NCBI GenBank assembly: GCA_016858145.1
Contig: JAEHOE010000067.1
Coordinates: forward strand, 372,001-436,000
Reading direction: 5' to 3'
Origin: Edaphochlamys debaryana
Taxonomy: Eukaryota; Chlorophyta; Chlorophyceae; Chlamydomonadales
Length of the DNA: 64,000 nucleotides
Every line of letters starts with the position of its first letter. The stretch's first letter is position 1. The translations under genes and the position numbers were made by a program. Below the pieces are notes generated by a model. The model did not search any database and was not told the DNA's origin. It saw only the letters and a program-made list of their open reading frames with translations. This document shows, one piece after another, positions 44,901 through 55,664 of this stretch.

Positions 44901-47900
44901 TTTGGCGCCACCATCGCTCGCCACAGCCCTACGGCGCTCCCTCACTAGCACACAAAGACGCACGCACTCACCGGAGGCCCGCCTCTGGGCGGGTGGGTCA
45001 CTTTGCTTGGCTACGGTTCTCTTCGCATTGATTGCCTCAACTCTTGCTTGCCACCTCACCCACTCGCAGGATCCACCGACAAACCAGACCTGTCCAAGAG
45101 TTCCATCGACCGATACACATCCGCCGGCAGCGTATCCTTCACCATTGCTGACCCCCGCCCGCCCACCGCTGAGCTCCTGGTGAGAAGGTCAGCAGGGAGA
45201 TGAAGGGTCGGGACCAGTCGGGACCACTACTCGGGCCCGGGCTGGGCCCAGGCCGGGCCGTCTGGCTTGCGCCCGCCCAGCCACCGCCGAACTCCTGGTG
45301 GGCACACGCGGCGGCTGGGTGCGAGGGACGGCACACATACAGCTCGGGATAAACGCTTGAGGGCGCTCAGTCGCCCTGCCCTCTGCCCACTCCCTCGCCC
45401 TCACACCCATCCCCTTCAGGTCTCTGCCGACCCATGGGTCCGCCCCTCCGGTGTGATCACGGTAGCCGCCACTGCGGTGTCGTACATTGGTGCAGCGGTT
45501 GACGGATCGCCCATCAACATCCGCTGGGTGCAACCAATCGGTGCGAGCTGCTGGGGCTGTGAAGTGGAACCGCCCCTGCTGCATCCGTTGCCGCCTTGCT
45601 CTCCTTATTCCGCCCCAAACCGTTTTTTACACAGCCCCGTGGCCCCGGCTGCGCATTTCCCGCAAATCCTCACCCAGCCTCTGGCTCCCTCACGGTGACC
45701 ACTGACGTTACCGGCAAGGCGGTGGGCAGGATTGACCTAGGGGCGCTCCCGGAGGCACAGCGCCCTTTTGCTGGCTTCACGGTGGTTATCACGGTGGAAT
45801 GGATGGGTCCCACTCGCGAACTCATCACCAAGACGGCCTCCGTGCGGTAAGGGTTGGAGGGCGACGGGCGGCAGTGGCAGAGGGCAGGATGGCAATGCTC
45901 TCCCAGTAGCAGTCATCATGGGTATGATACCCCGGGGTTACCATGATCTTAATGTGCTTCCCCAATCCCATGCATGCACGCAGCGTCGCCGACGGCCCTG
46001 CCTCCATCTCCGTCTCCCGCTCCCTGCAAACAATCATCCCCGGCATTGAGTTTGGTGTCTCCTCCGCCCTAACCTCCAACGAAAACAACGGCCCCATCAA
46101 CGATGTCCCCGTCACCATAACGCTGCGCCCCACGCCCGGAGAGGCGGCGGGCGCGGCTTGCTCCACGGTCCAATCCTGCACCGTCGCCTCCGGAAAGGGC
46201 TTTGCGGACTCGGGCTGTCGCCTGGCGCTTCCCTGCGTGGGCCATTTCGAGCTGGAGGCGTGTGCTGACGTGGCGGGGGCGGCCGGGAAGACGTGCGCCA
46301 AGGAGCAGCTCGGGCGCAACCTGACGGAGTGGCGCGACAGTCCGCTGAACGTTGTGGATGGTATCGACATGGCCCTAGACAAGTGAGTGGTAAGGGGCGT
46401 GGGATCTGTAGGGCGAGACGGGAGGGCCAAGATCAGAGAGGGCATCTGGGTTATCCGCAGACCACATGCACCAAGGCAACCTAGGTACCGTCCCTCTGGC
46501 CCCCTTACTGGGCCTTCCGCCCACTTCCCTGCCCCCCTCCCCCAGGCCCGGCGGCTACCGGCAGGGCGACAGCCCCGTGCTGACCTTTGAGAACCCCTAC
46601 CCCTCCGCCCGCCTGCTGGTGGTGTGGGGCAACGACTGGGGAACGCAGACGCACGTGCAGCTCAACGTGAGATGGGATAGGAATGCACATGGGCGATAGA
46701 ACGGCCTCAGGGACTGTACGTAAGCTCACCCCTATGCATCGCTCATCCGGCCCCCTTCGTGTGTAACCCTGCCCACACAGGTTCCCGCGGGTGTCCTGGT
46801 GGAGGCTTCGTTCGGTCCCCTGGGCTCCGAGTGCCTTGGGGGCTGCGCCGTGTCGGCTGTGCTGGACGTCCCCCGCCTCAGCGAGGCGCAGTTCCCTCTG
46901 CCCCCCGCGGCCCAGCTGCCTGTCAGCATGGTCTTCGACCCGCGCGCCCCCCGGACCTTCACGTGGCAGGGGTGAGCGCGGAGGGTCGGCGAGGAGGGGC
47001 ATGGGGTAGCGGTCGTACCTGCCCCTCTCCTGGCGCCCTTTGCTTGGGCAGCGCCTGCTTAGCCTGTTCTTTTCGAACCTTTCCCGCAAACGCCGCAGAT
47101 CCACCAAGCTCCTGCCGGATAATGCCCTGACTGTGGATGTGGCGGTGGCGGCGGCACCCGGCTCCGATTCTTGGATCGTCAGCCTGGCGGGCGGGGAGGA
47201 GGCCGCTGCGATCGAGCCAGGCTCCAAGGCTCAGGTGGGGCCCGTGCATAAAGGAGACACTCCTGGGGGATGCTCGTCGTCTAATCCTGCCTGTCCTGAG
47301 GATACTTGAGCGAGCTCTGGTGTTGCAATTTGTTTCCGGTACCCCCCATGGCCCCAATGACCCCCACGTGCGCAGGTGACGGTTTCGGTGACCGGCGCCG
47401 CCGCCCCCGACGGCCCCGTGGAGGTGACGGTGTACGGCGTGGATCAGGCCTTCCTGGATCTCCTGCCGTACGATCTGCCCAAGCCCGAGCGGGACATCGT
47501 GCTGAACCTTGCGGCGTCCATCGCGTTGTGAGCACCTATACACTGATCCGCAATGATATGCCGTACCCTGCCGTACTGTCTTTCAGGGCGCAATCTCCGT
47601 CACATGTCGTACACTCCTCTCCATCCAGCCCTACTGCGGTACTTCCTCTGCCCTTACTTCGTACCTCTTGCCTCCCCCTGTCCTGTGTCTGACTCCCCCA
47701 GCTACGGCATGGATGCGTACCGCGTTGCTCCGGGAAGCGTGCGTGCCGTATTCGACAAACTGATGCAGAGGTGGGTGGGCGGATGCAACGTGTGTGAAGG
47801 GCTGCTACCTCGATAGGGGATGCAACGTGTGTGTGGGTACGACCTCGAGAAGCTGCAGACCATGCTCCGTGCATGCGTCGTCCTGAGGCTGCTGCGGACC

Positions 47901-50900
47901 CTGCTCCGCGCTCGGCTTGATGTGGCGACCACCCGGAAAGGCATGCTGCCAAACCACCTGCTGCGCCCGCCTGCCCAGCCACCCCTCTTGGGCATTCGAC
48001 TCACATCCTCAGCATCTTCAATCGCTCTACAAGCTTCGTCTCCGCCTTTGCAACTCCTCCCATCACAGGTTGAATCAAGACCCCTGGCTCCCACTGGAGA
48101 CCACGGTCCAACCCGGCATTTGGTGGGTGCCGGCGAGTGCGAGAGCTTGTCATCTGATGAAGTCATCGCTGTCCCCGATAGATGCAAATAGACAGAGCTT
48201 GGGCTTCGAACCAGACCCGTCCCGGAAATTTGGCCGCCCATTGCTTGTGATCCTCCAGGCAAACCCGCTTGAATGTGGATCTGCCCGATGAGCAGTTCTT
48301 GGCCTTTCACACCTCTGTCCTCTCCCAGATGCCGGTAAGGCTGGCGACAGCAGGGGGCACAGGAGGGGGCGCAGGAGGGGGCACAGGAGGGGGCACAGGA
48401 GGGGGCACAGGAGGGGGCACAGGATGGAGGCAGGTGCTGCAGGACCAGCGGGCAATGGGATGTCGGGCGGGGAAGCCCGGTCATGTCACCTGAACCGGGC
48501 CGAACAGCTGCGCCAGATCGACCAAGTAGCCAGCATTGGCCTGTCCCCAACTGACCATCCGCCTGCTCCTATCGGGCCCCCGTGCGTGAGTGACGACTAC
48601 CCCCGCCGCCCGTACCCTCCCCCGCCGCAGTACGCGTCCCAGACGTACCTCTACCTCCTCGAACAGGCCGCCATACGCAGGCTGTACCAAAACCAACCCC
48701 AACGGGCCCCCGCATCAAGTGAGTAAGAGGGTGATCCCAAAGCGCGTGTAATACGGCAATCAAAGTACGGCATTCCAAGATCCCGAGATCCCAGTCCACG
48801 CCGTCAAGGCTCCGGTGCACATAATAACGTGCCCCGGCCTTGTGCATCCCATGTGGAGCCCGCAGTGAATACCCCCCCTCTGGCTCCTCAGACCGGTTAT
48901 CCAGGTCCAACCACCGACGGTAAGCACGCGCCTGGGCGGGCAGGATCAACGTCAAGTAATAACAAGTAGTGCCATGTTCATTCCGGAAAAGGGCTGAGCC
49001 GACTAGCCTATACCGGGTAACTGGGCACACGGGGGCGGGGGCACTTGGGACTGCTGTTTATGCATGGGGGCCGAAGCTTCGCGGGGTATCGATAAATAAG
49101 CTTCGAGGAAAGCACGTGTATGTGCCATCTATCACCCCCAGCCACCGCCGTCCATCCATCGATCTAGATAGCAAAACTCCAGCATTATGATCCTATCCCT
49201 TGCCTCCGTATCTTATTTGGTGGGAACGCGCTGCGCACTTACTCCAGTATCAGTATCAACGCATGCACGCTTCCATGGGTCCATGGGCGCAGAAACCCAT
49301 CGCCAACCGCCGCCCCCGCCCGGCGCTGCGCCCCACCGACCAGATAACGGTCAGGAGTCATCGGTCGTCGGGGACGTGCGGAAGGTGGGTGGGAGGCTGA
49401 GCATGTCTGTGTGTGTGTGTATATGCACCACAAAGTGGTGTTCTGACGTAATACATCAGACCCAAGTTCTCCAACCGACAACGCGCGTGCTTGTGTTGAT
49501 GACGGAGGATGGATAGATGGAGGGATGCAGAGCCCATCGTCGCTCGCCCCTATCTACTTTCAGTCCCCTACCTGCCTTCGTCACTTGGCCTCCCATAGCT
49601 CTCAGCCTCTCCCTCGCACCCGCCGACACTGTACCGTGACGCTGCTCCCGACAAACTCTGTCCTCCAGGTGGCGGGCTTCATGGTGACGCCGCTCTTCAC
49701 CACCAAGATGGCGGGCGCGGACGGAAAGGCGGTCGTGGAGTTCACCGCACCGCCTAACCTGGGGACCTTCAAGCTGCGGTGAGGATTTGGCGGGCAGCAA
49801 GGATCTAGGGGATGCGGCCTGTACCCTTCACGTGGCCTAACAATCCCCTTGCATGTGCCCTGCACTTCGCAGTGCGTTCGCCGCCGCCGGAGCCAAGGCC
49901 AAGTACGGCAGCGGCGAGGGCCAGGTGGTGGTACGGCGGCGGCTGAGCCTCACACCCAGCGTGCCTCGCTTCGTCCGCGCGAGCGACACATTCGAGGCGG
50001 GGGCCGTCGTGACGGTGGGATCGCTGCCGGCAACCGTCAAGGTCACCGCAGCGGTAGGTGCATGCGCGCGTTGCGGCGGCAAGGGTGTGGGGGCAAGGTG
50101 TAGAGCCATGGACTCGTACGTCGTCTCTCAAGCGTTAGTCCCGCCGGCTAATCTTCTCAGCCGTCAGTGCCAACGCCCTCCCGTCCCCGTGCCCCTTTCT
50201 CGGCCTAAACCTTGCGTGTCCGAAACGCCCTGACCTTCTTTCTTGGCGCCCACTTCGCCCCTGTTCCCTTCCCTTTCCCCCAGGTGTCTGGCTCCCTCCC
50301 GCTGTCCCTGACGGGCCCCGCCACCCAGACGCTCTCGTTCCCCGCGGGCGGGGGCCTGCAGCGGGAGGTCCGGTTCGCCCTCGCCGCGGTGGGCCTGGGG
50401 AACGCCAGCCTCACCCTCAGCGCCCAGGACACAGCGCCCGGAGGGGCAAGGGACGGACTGGAGATGAGCATACCGGTGTACGGTGGGTCGATGGGGGGGC
50501 GGAGGTAGCTCAAGGACTAGTCTTTGCACTCTGCCATTGCACTTCAGTTGGCCGGTCAGCTCGACAACGGATGCCTTTGCTGCCCCCACTCCCTCCCCCT
50601 CAGGCCAGCAAGGGGATGTGTGGGTGGCGACCTCGTTCGCTCTGTCGGGCATCGCCGCTGGGGGAGCCGACAGCTGGCAGGAGGGCATGGTGCTGCCGGA
50701 CGCAGTGCCCGGGAGCGGTGGGGCCGGGAGAGGGGGCGGGGCGGGGTGGAGGGTACGTACGGCAAGAGGTCCAGGTCCGTCAGATGCATGGCTCTGCCTC
50801 ATCGTTCCCTCATCACCTGCCTCAACCCTCAACCCCCAGGCGGCCTGCGCCTGACCGCGGGTGTGGGATACCTGCCCGCCATTCAAGCGCTGTACGAGAA

Positions 50901-53900
50901 TCTGAATCAGACCGAGGACCCCGACAGGTGCGGTTGCCCGCGGTTCGGGCTGACATTAAGGCGATCCTGTTTCAGCACCTCCCTCGCAGTTTCACTGTCC
51001 ATGCATGAGTCATATATCATCACCTCCATCATCCCTCTCTTTCCCGGACAGGGAGTACCCCACCGCGGATCGGGCGCTGATGTGGGTCACCGAGGCTCCA
51101 GTGCTGTCATACTACGTCCAGAGCGTGGTGGGTGGAAGCACGGGCGCGGCACGGGCGGCGATGGGCGGAGCTGAATAATCTCTCCTCCACGTTCGATCTT
51201 CCCTTCTAAACTCATGACCACTTCAGGACGCTGGCAGCAAGGCTTACACTGATGCTGCATACCGGGACCTCGCCCGACTGACGCACCCCAGTTACGGACT
51301 CGTGTGGTCCGACTGGCGCCAATGGGCTGGTTACGAAATCCAGTGGTGCGTGCGGCGCGGATGTGCTGTACGGCATGTACAGCCGTACGGACGGCTCTTT
51401 GTCCAAAGCTCCCTTCGCCTTCCACCGTCCCTCCTACCCCCCTCCCTCCCCAGGTGCGACGTGGGTTTCAACCTGTGGGCCCTCCACATGCTCAAGGAGC
51501 ACGCAACTGCCGCCAAGGCAACGCCCGCCTCGGCCGGCGGTTGGTCAACGCTCGAGTCAACGCAGGCGCCCACGTGGACCCAGGCGGTCAACGACCAACT
51601 GATCCGCGACGCTGAGGAGGCCCGCCGGATCAAGGTCAAAAAGGGGCAGGAGCCGGTGCGGTACAGCGACTGGTACACGCTGGCGTGGGCCAGGTGCGTG
51701 GGGGGATGGATGTTCTGATGTGGTCTAGAGCAGGTGTGGGATTGTGCGTTTATCTGCGCACATTCTGCTGTAACATTTCATCTCCGCCTTCTCTAACAGG
51801 CTTGTGTTTGGCGCTAGCTGGACGCCCAAGGGCGCGACCGCCGACATCGCCTCTGACCTCTCCCTGGAGCGCCTGCTCGACAACGTGGCGAACGCGACCA
51901 AGGCGGAGGGACTGGGGCAGGAGGTGGGAGGGCGGGAGGGCTGATGCGGATATTGACTCAAGCCCTGCGTCAACCCTTTTTTCCTACCCCATACCCTTCC
52001 CGCCCCTCCAGACTCGCGTGATGCTGTCCCTGCTGCTCCTGAGCATGGGGGCCTCCAACCCCCACCCCGCCTTCGTCACGGAGACCGTCAGCCAGCTGAC
52101 GTCCAGCCTGAGGGTGCAGGGCAGGACGGCATACGTGGCAGCGTACAAGGGTGAGCGGGCCTGCAGCGCTCCCAAGGGGTTCATTCTCCGCTAGGAACGT
52201 TCGCCTCACGTTGCTGCACACGCCGCTCCCCTCCCGTCCGCAGGCTCCTCCTCCCCCGCGCCCCTTCAGTCCCAGTCCCTGGCGCTCCTGCTCATGGTCC
52301 GCACGGGGGTCACCAGCCAGCTGCTGCCCCGCCTCGCGGCCCACGTGGCCAACCCCGTGCAGACCCCGTCCAGGGGCGGATGGGCGTTCTGGGTGTGGGA
52401 CTCGTGGCAGACGCAGGTGGGCGGGCAGGGGCCTGGGGGCTTGCTTGCTTGGGGAATGGAGCACGGCGGGATCACGTGGGTACGTACGGCATGCAGCGAC
52501 TACACGACATGTGCTGATAGCACTCACACGATGTCCATGGACCATGCTCCGTGCAGGCTTACAAGATCCTGGCCTTGGAGGTGTACGACAGATCTCGGGG
52601 CAGCGCCAAGCCCAACATCGACCTCACTGCGGATGCCAACGGGCGGACCGTGCTCACGGTGGGGTGGGATAGGGGGCGTTGAAGGGCACACTACATGCTT
52701 TCAGTTAGTAGCTTGACCTTTCCTTGCTTCCTGCTTATTCCCTTCCTACCTCCCTCCAGGCCGGATTCCACACGGGCGGCAACATCGACCCCGTGACACG
52801 GACCACGCCTTGGGAGGCCCTCCCTCCGGCGCCGGCCGGGCAGGCGGCGAGCGAGCTCAACTTCCAGGTAGGGGTGTACGGCACACGAGTACGTGGACTG
52901 CATCCAAACTGTACGGCACACGGCAACTGTACGGGTTGGCATTCTTTCTTCTTTGCACATCACCCCTCGCTTCCTTCCCCCACCCCCAGGCCGTTGGCAG
53001 CGGCGAGGTGACGGTTGCCGCCTCTCTCCACTTCGTTCCCTCCGCGCCCCTCACCTTCCCCACGTACCGAGGCATCTACGTGGAGAGCGTCATGCAGGCG
53101 AGGGGGGGACGGAGGGAAGGGGAAGGGGGCCGAGTGCCTACCTAGCTTGAGCAGCAACGAAGGCAGAGGGCAAGGGGCTGCAAGAAGAGGGCTCAGCGTC
53201 AGGCTCTTTCGCCCATTGCCCGCTCCTCCGGCCGCCCCCGCGCAGGTTGTTGACCCGGCCACCGGTGTCGCCTCGGGCCCCCGTGTGGGCTCCGTGCCGC
53301 TCGCCTCCCTCGTCCTCATCACCATCCAACTCACCACGCCGGTCAGCAGGGGTTGGGGCAGCAGAGGCTGGAGGACTGGGGCAGGGAGTCGCGCGGCGAA
53401 GTCCGTTCGTTTCATGACGCCTTGCGACCCACCCATCCCTCCTCCCCTCTTTCATCCTCTCAGGACGACCTGGGTGCCGTGACTTTGTCTGTCATGATGC
53501 CTGGAGGCCTGGAGCCGCTGGATCCGAATCTGGTGGCGGATGCGGGCTGGAACTGCGAGAACCGATGGGTGGACGACTGGATGTGGTGAGGGGGCGGGAA
53601 GCAGTCAGAGGCATGGGCGCTGCAGGCAGCGAGGCTTCAACCCGTCTTACCCGTCATCGTGATCGACGTCGCCCTCACTCCTCACTTCTCAGGGGCCGCT
53701 TCTTCAGTTGGTGGTGGTGGCCCGTGTGCCCCTCCCGCGAGACCAAGCCCCACCTCGTCACGTTCAGCTACGCAGGTGCGGTGCGGAAGAGAGACGGGGA
53801 ACGCGAGAGGGTAGGGACAGGCTGCGTTCGCCCAGTCCCCCTTTTGTCCCCCCACACCGCCCCAATCCTGAGTCCCATCCCCACCCGGCTGCTGTACGGC

Positions 53901-54312
53901 ACGCGTTCCATGTTCCGGATGTTCTCCCTCCCGCTCATCCTCTGACCCTCAGTCCCCCTCACTTCCCCACCCGGCCCTCCTCCCCTCCCCTCGCACCCCT
54001 CCCCCAGCCCTCCGCTCCGGCACCAGCAGCGTGTCCATCAAGGCCGTCGCCGCCACCGCCGGCTCCTTCGTGGTCCCGCCCGTGCGCGCCTGGGTGGAGC
54101 AGCAGCCCGAGCTCATGGGCATGACGCCCTCAGCGGCACTCACCGTGTGCGCAGACTGCGCGGCAGCCGCCCCCGCGCCCGCGCCGCCCAAGCCCAAGGC
54201 CTGCCCCAGGGCCTGCGGGGGCAACGGAGTGTGCAACGTCAACACGGGCGTGTGTGTGTGCGACCCGGGGTTCGGGGGGCGCAGCTGCACAACGGTGGTT
54301 GTCAACGTCTAG
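38812..54312 (+). CDS. Secreted alpha-2-macroglobulin-like protein with C-terminal EGF-like module, 52 exons, about 2283 aa
   Basis: Exons (first base-last base): 38812-38916, 39121-39333, 39462-39527, 39680-39778, 39859-39901, 40043-40101, 40219-40330, 40441-40502, 40658-40852, 41028-41098, 41313-41462, 41663-41872, 41981-42035, 42229-42380, 42587-42692, 42884-43054, 43315-43536, 43724-43798, 43974-44142, 44400-44551, 44727-44826, 45070-45179, 45420-45540, 45678-45846, 45984-46382, 46546-46666, 46781-46971, 47099-47234, 47376-47527, 47702-47770, 48069-48122, 48259-48334, 48631-48718, 49293-49384, 49669-49778, 49873-50053, 50284-50482, 50604-50717, 50840-50927, 51052-51127, 51227-51345, 51454-51693, 51800-51923, 52012-52150, 52244-52416, 52557-52658, 52760-52867, 52990-53097, 53246-53341, 53464-53585, 53693-53775, 54008-54312. 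All phases agree. Order: signal peptide, Lys/Pro/Ser linker, macroglobulin-type beta domains (VLVAWVNDVS, VAGATVTVYG about 640-690; VYGVDQAFLDLLPYD about 1300; SVPRFVRASDTF about 1515), a helical thioester-like domain about 1620-2000, the C-terminal receptor-like domain (SIKAVAATAGSFVVPP), then EGF. Such proteins trap proteases. Least certain: starts of exons 9 and 33. Confidence 0.85.
39121..39225 (+). other. Lys/Pro/Ser repeat linker of the A2M-like protein
   Basis: Repeats of SPKPKA and SPKPKS form a cationic, proline-rich spacer just after the signal peptide. In volvocine algae such stretches occur in hydroxyproline-rich extracellular glycoproteins and may anchor the protein in the wall matrix (inference). 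Confidence 0.75.
45153..45300 (+). repeat. Imperfect copy of an exon end inside the following intron
   Basis: The end of exon 22 with its GGTG splice context (45153-45183) recurs imperfectly at 45270-45300 within intron 22, with a 4-base insertion and two base changes. It resembles the duplication in pyruvate kinase. Confidence 0.65.
48353..48424. repeat. 12-bp minisatellite in an A2M-like gene intron
   Basis: About six tandem units of GGGGGCACAGGA, one with CACA changed to CGCA, between exon 32 and exon 33. None is coding. Confidence 0.9.
50604..52416 (+). other. Thioester-like domain region of the A2M-like protein, motif absent
   Basis: Exons 38-45. GLRLTAGVGYLPAIQALYEN matches the helix that in bacterial A2Ms leads into the thioester, but the next exon reads REYPTADRALMWVTEAP with no C-x-E-Q. 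Later helices (RVMLSLLLLSMGASN, SQSLALLLMVRTGVTSQ, AYKILALEVYD) fit the alpha/alpha barrel. The protein should therefore be of the non-thioester class. Confidence 0.6.
54200..54300 (+). other. C-terminal EGF-like module of the A2M-like protein
   Basis: Six cysteines in EGF spacing: CPRAC, GGNGVC, NVNTGVC, VC, DPGFGGRSC, following an Ala/Pro-rich hinge with CADC upstream. It lies about ten residues before the stop at 54310-54312. Confidence 0.85.
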
Positions 54313-55664
54313 GCGTGTTAGTGCCTACGTATGAACACTGGAAAGTCTGTCGGTGGCTGGGTGCAAAGTTAGCTTACCATACAGTGGCTCCGCATCATGA
54401 GGATCGTATTCTTTGTTAGACAAGGGTTATTGCAGGCTGGCTCAGTTGGATAGCGGTCTGTTGAGTTGTGATCCTCTGAAATAAACATTAAGGGCCTGTG
54501 CTGACTAGAATTGGCTCTGCCGCCGGAATGAGGTGCGCTACAAACCCGTGAGCACTGCCACAGCGCACTGTGTTGTTCAGTGATAAGTTGCACGGCAGGC
54601 ATATGCGGAGGGCACAAGCAATTACATAGTCTTGCTCACAGCATGTACATAATAATCGATGCGGGATGTGTGAGAAAAGGCACTTTGATTCTACGGGGCA
54701 CTGCCTGGCGGCGAGGGGCCGCATCAGTAATGGGGCGACCGGAGGGGCAGACCGGCCACCACCGTTTGCAGAAGCGCATAGCCCCCGCGTAGTACACCAG
54801 CCTGGGGCATCACGCTTCAGCGGCTGGTCTCGTGGCCTCGATAGCCTGTGGTGTGATGCGGCAAGGTGGGAGGCACGAACAGCGCATTGCAGCGCTACAT
54901 GGAACGAGCGGGGGAGATCTCCTTTCAGCCAGCTTGGATGCCGGAGTAGTGTGGTATGCAAGGACTGTGCTTGTGTTGCATGTTCATGAAAGTTTTGGCA
55001 CGTATCGCCTGTGGGGCTCGGGGGTTGCTTGAAGCGCAGAGCGGGGGGCCGGGGCGAGCAGAGCGGGGGGGGGGGGACGAACCTGGGGTACATGCGTGGT
55101 CACCACTCCGAAACAGTCATAGGGCCTTGTCATGCATGCAGAGACCCGTTACAGGCCCTGGGGTTCTCGGAGGTGGTCGGTCGCGGGTGCGTGCATGTCG
55201 CTCGGCCGACATGCTTGGGCGGGCGACCTCACAGAAGTAACCAGAATTCATCCTGCATTTGTGACTAGCTGTAAGAAGCCCACTGTGTCCATGTTTGCTC
55301 GCGGGCGGCGGTCGCAGACCGTCAGTAGTCAACGACCGTTCTTGGCATTGCGCGCTACCCTGCCCTCCAATCCGCACCCAAACGTTTGTATACTGGCTCC
55401 TTAGCTTGAGTTTTGAGAGCTTGAGGCAAACTCGGCACCCGACCTCCGCCCACGCGTGCCAAACCCGGCACCGCTGGACGAGAACGCGAATTTCGATACA
55501 ACGGGATCAAAGCCCAAGTAAGGTCCAGGCGGCAGCGGGAAGTCAACCGCTGGTTTGCGATGGCCTTGGCGGTTAGCTAGTCCTAAGGCGTATTTGAACT
55601 GGGGGAGTCAGAATGCTTTCGGAGCCTAGCTGCCATACTCGTAGTGCACTCCACAGCACCAAAG
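54313..55664. other. A2M-like 3' UTR and intergenic sequence
   Basis: No supported exon. A TGTAA at 55270-55274 could end the A2M-like transcript. Positions 55132-55384 are an inverted copy of 60455-60688. Confidence 0.45.
55132..55384 (+). repeat. Inverted dispersed repeat, left copy (partner 60455-60688)
   Basis: The sequence starting ATGCATGCAGAGACCCGTT is found in reverse complement ending at 60688, with GTCGCGGGTGC, GGCCGACATGCTTG, ACAGAAGT and TGTAAGAAGCCC in the same order. Similarity is interrupted by small indels. Confidence 0.7.

Noticed and set aside
48424..48630. Upstream extension of A2M-like exon 33
   Set aside because: The frame is open and partly protein-like, but the strongest acceptor is the C-rich tract ending at 48630; both keep phase, so the shorter exon was used.
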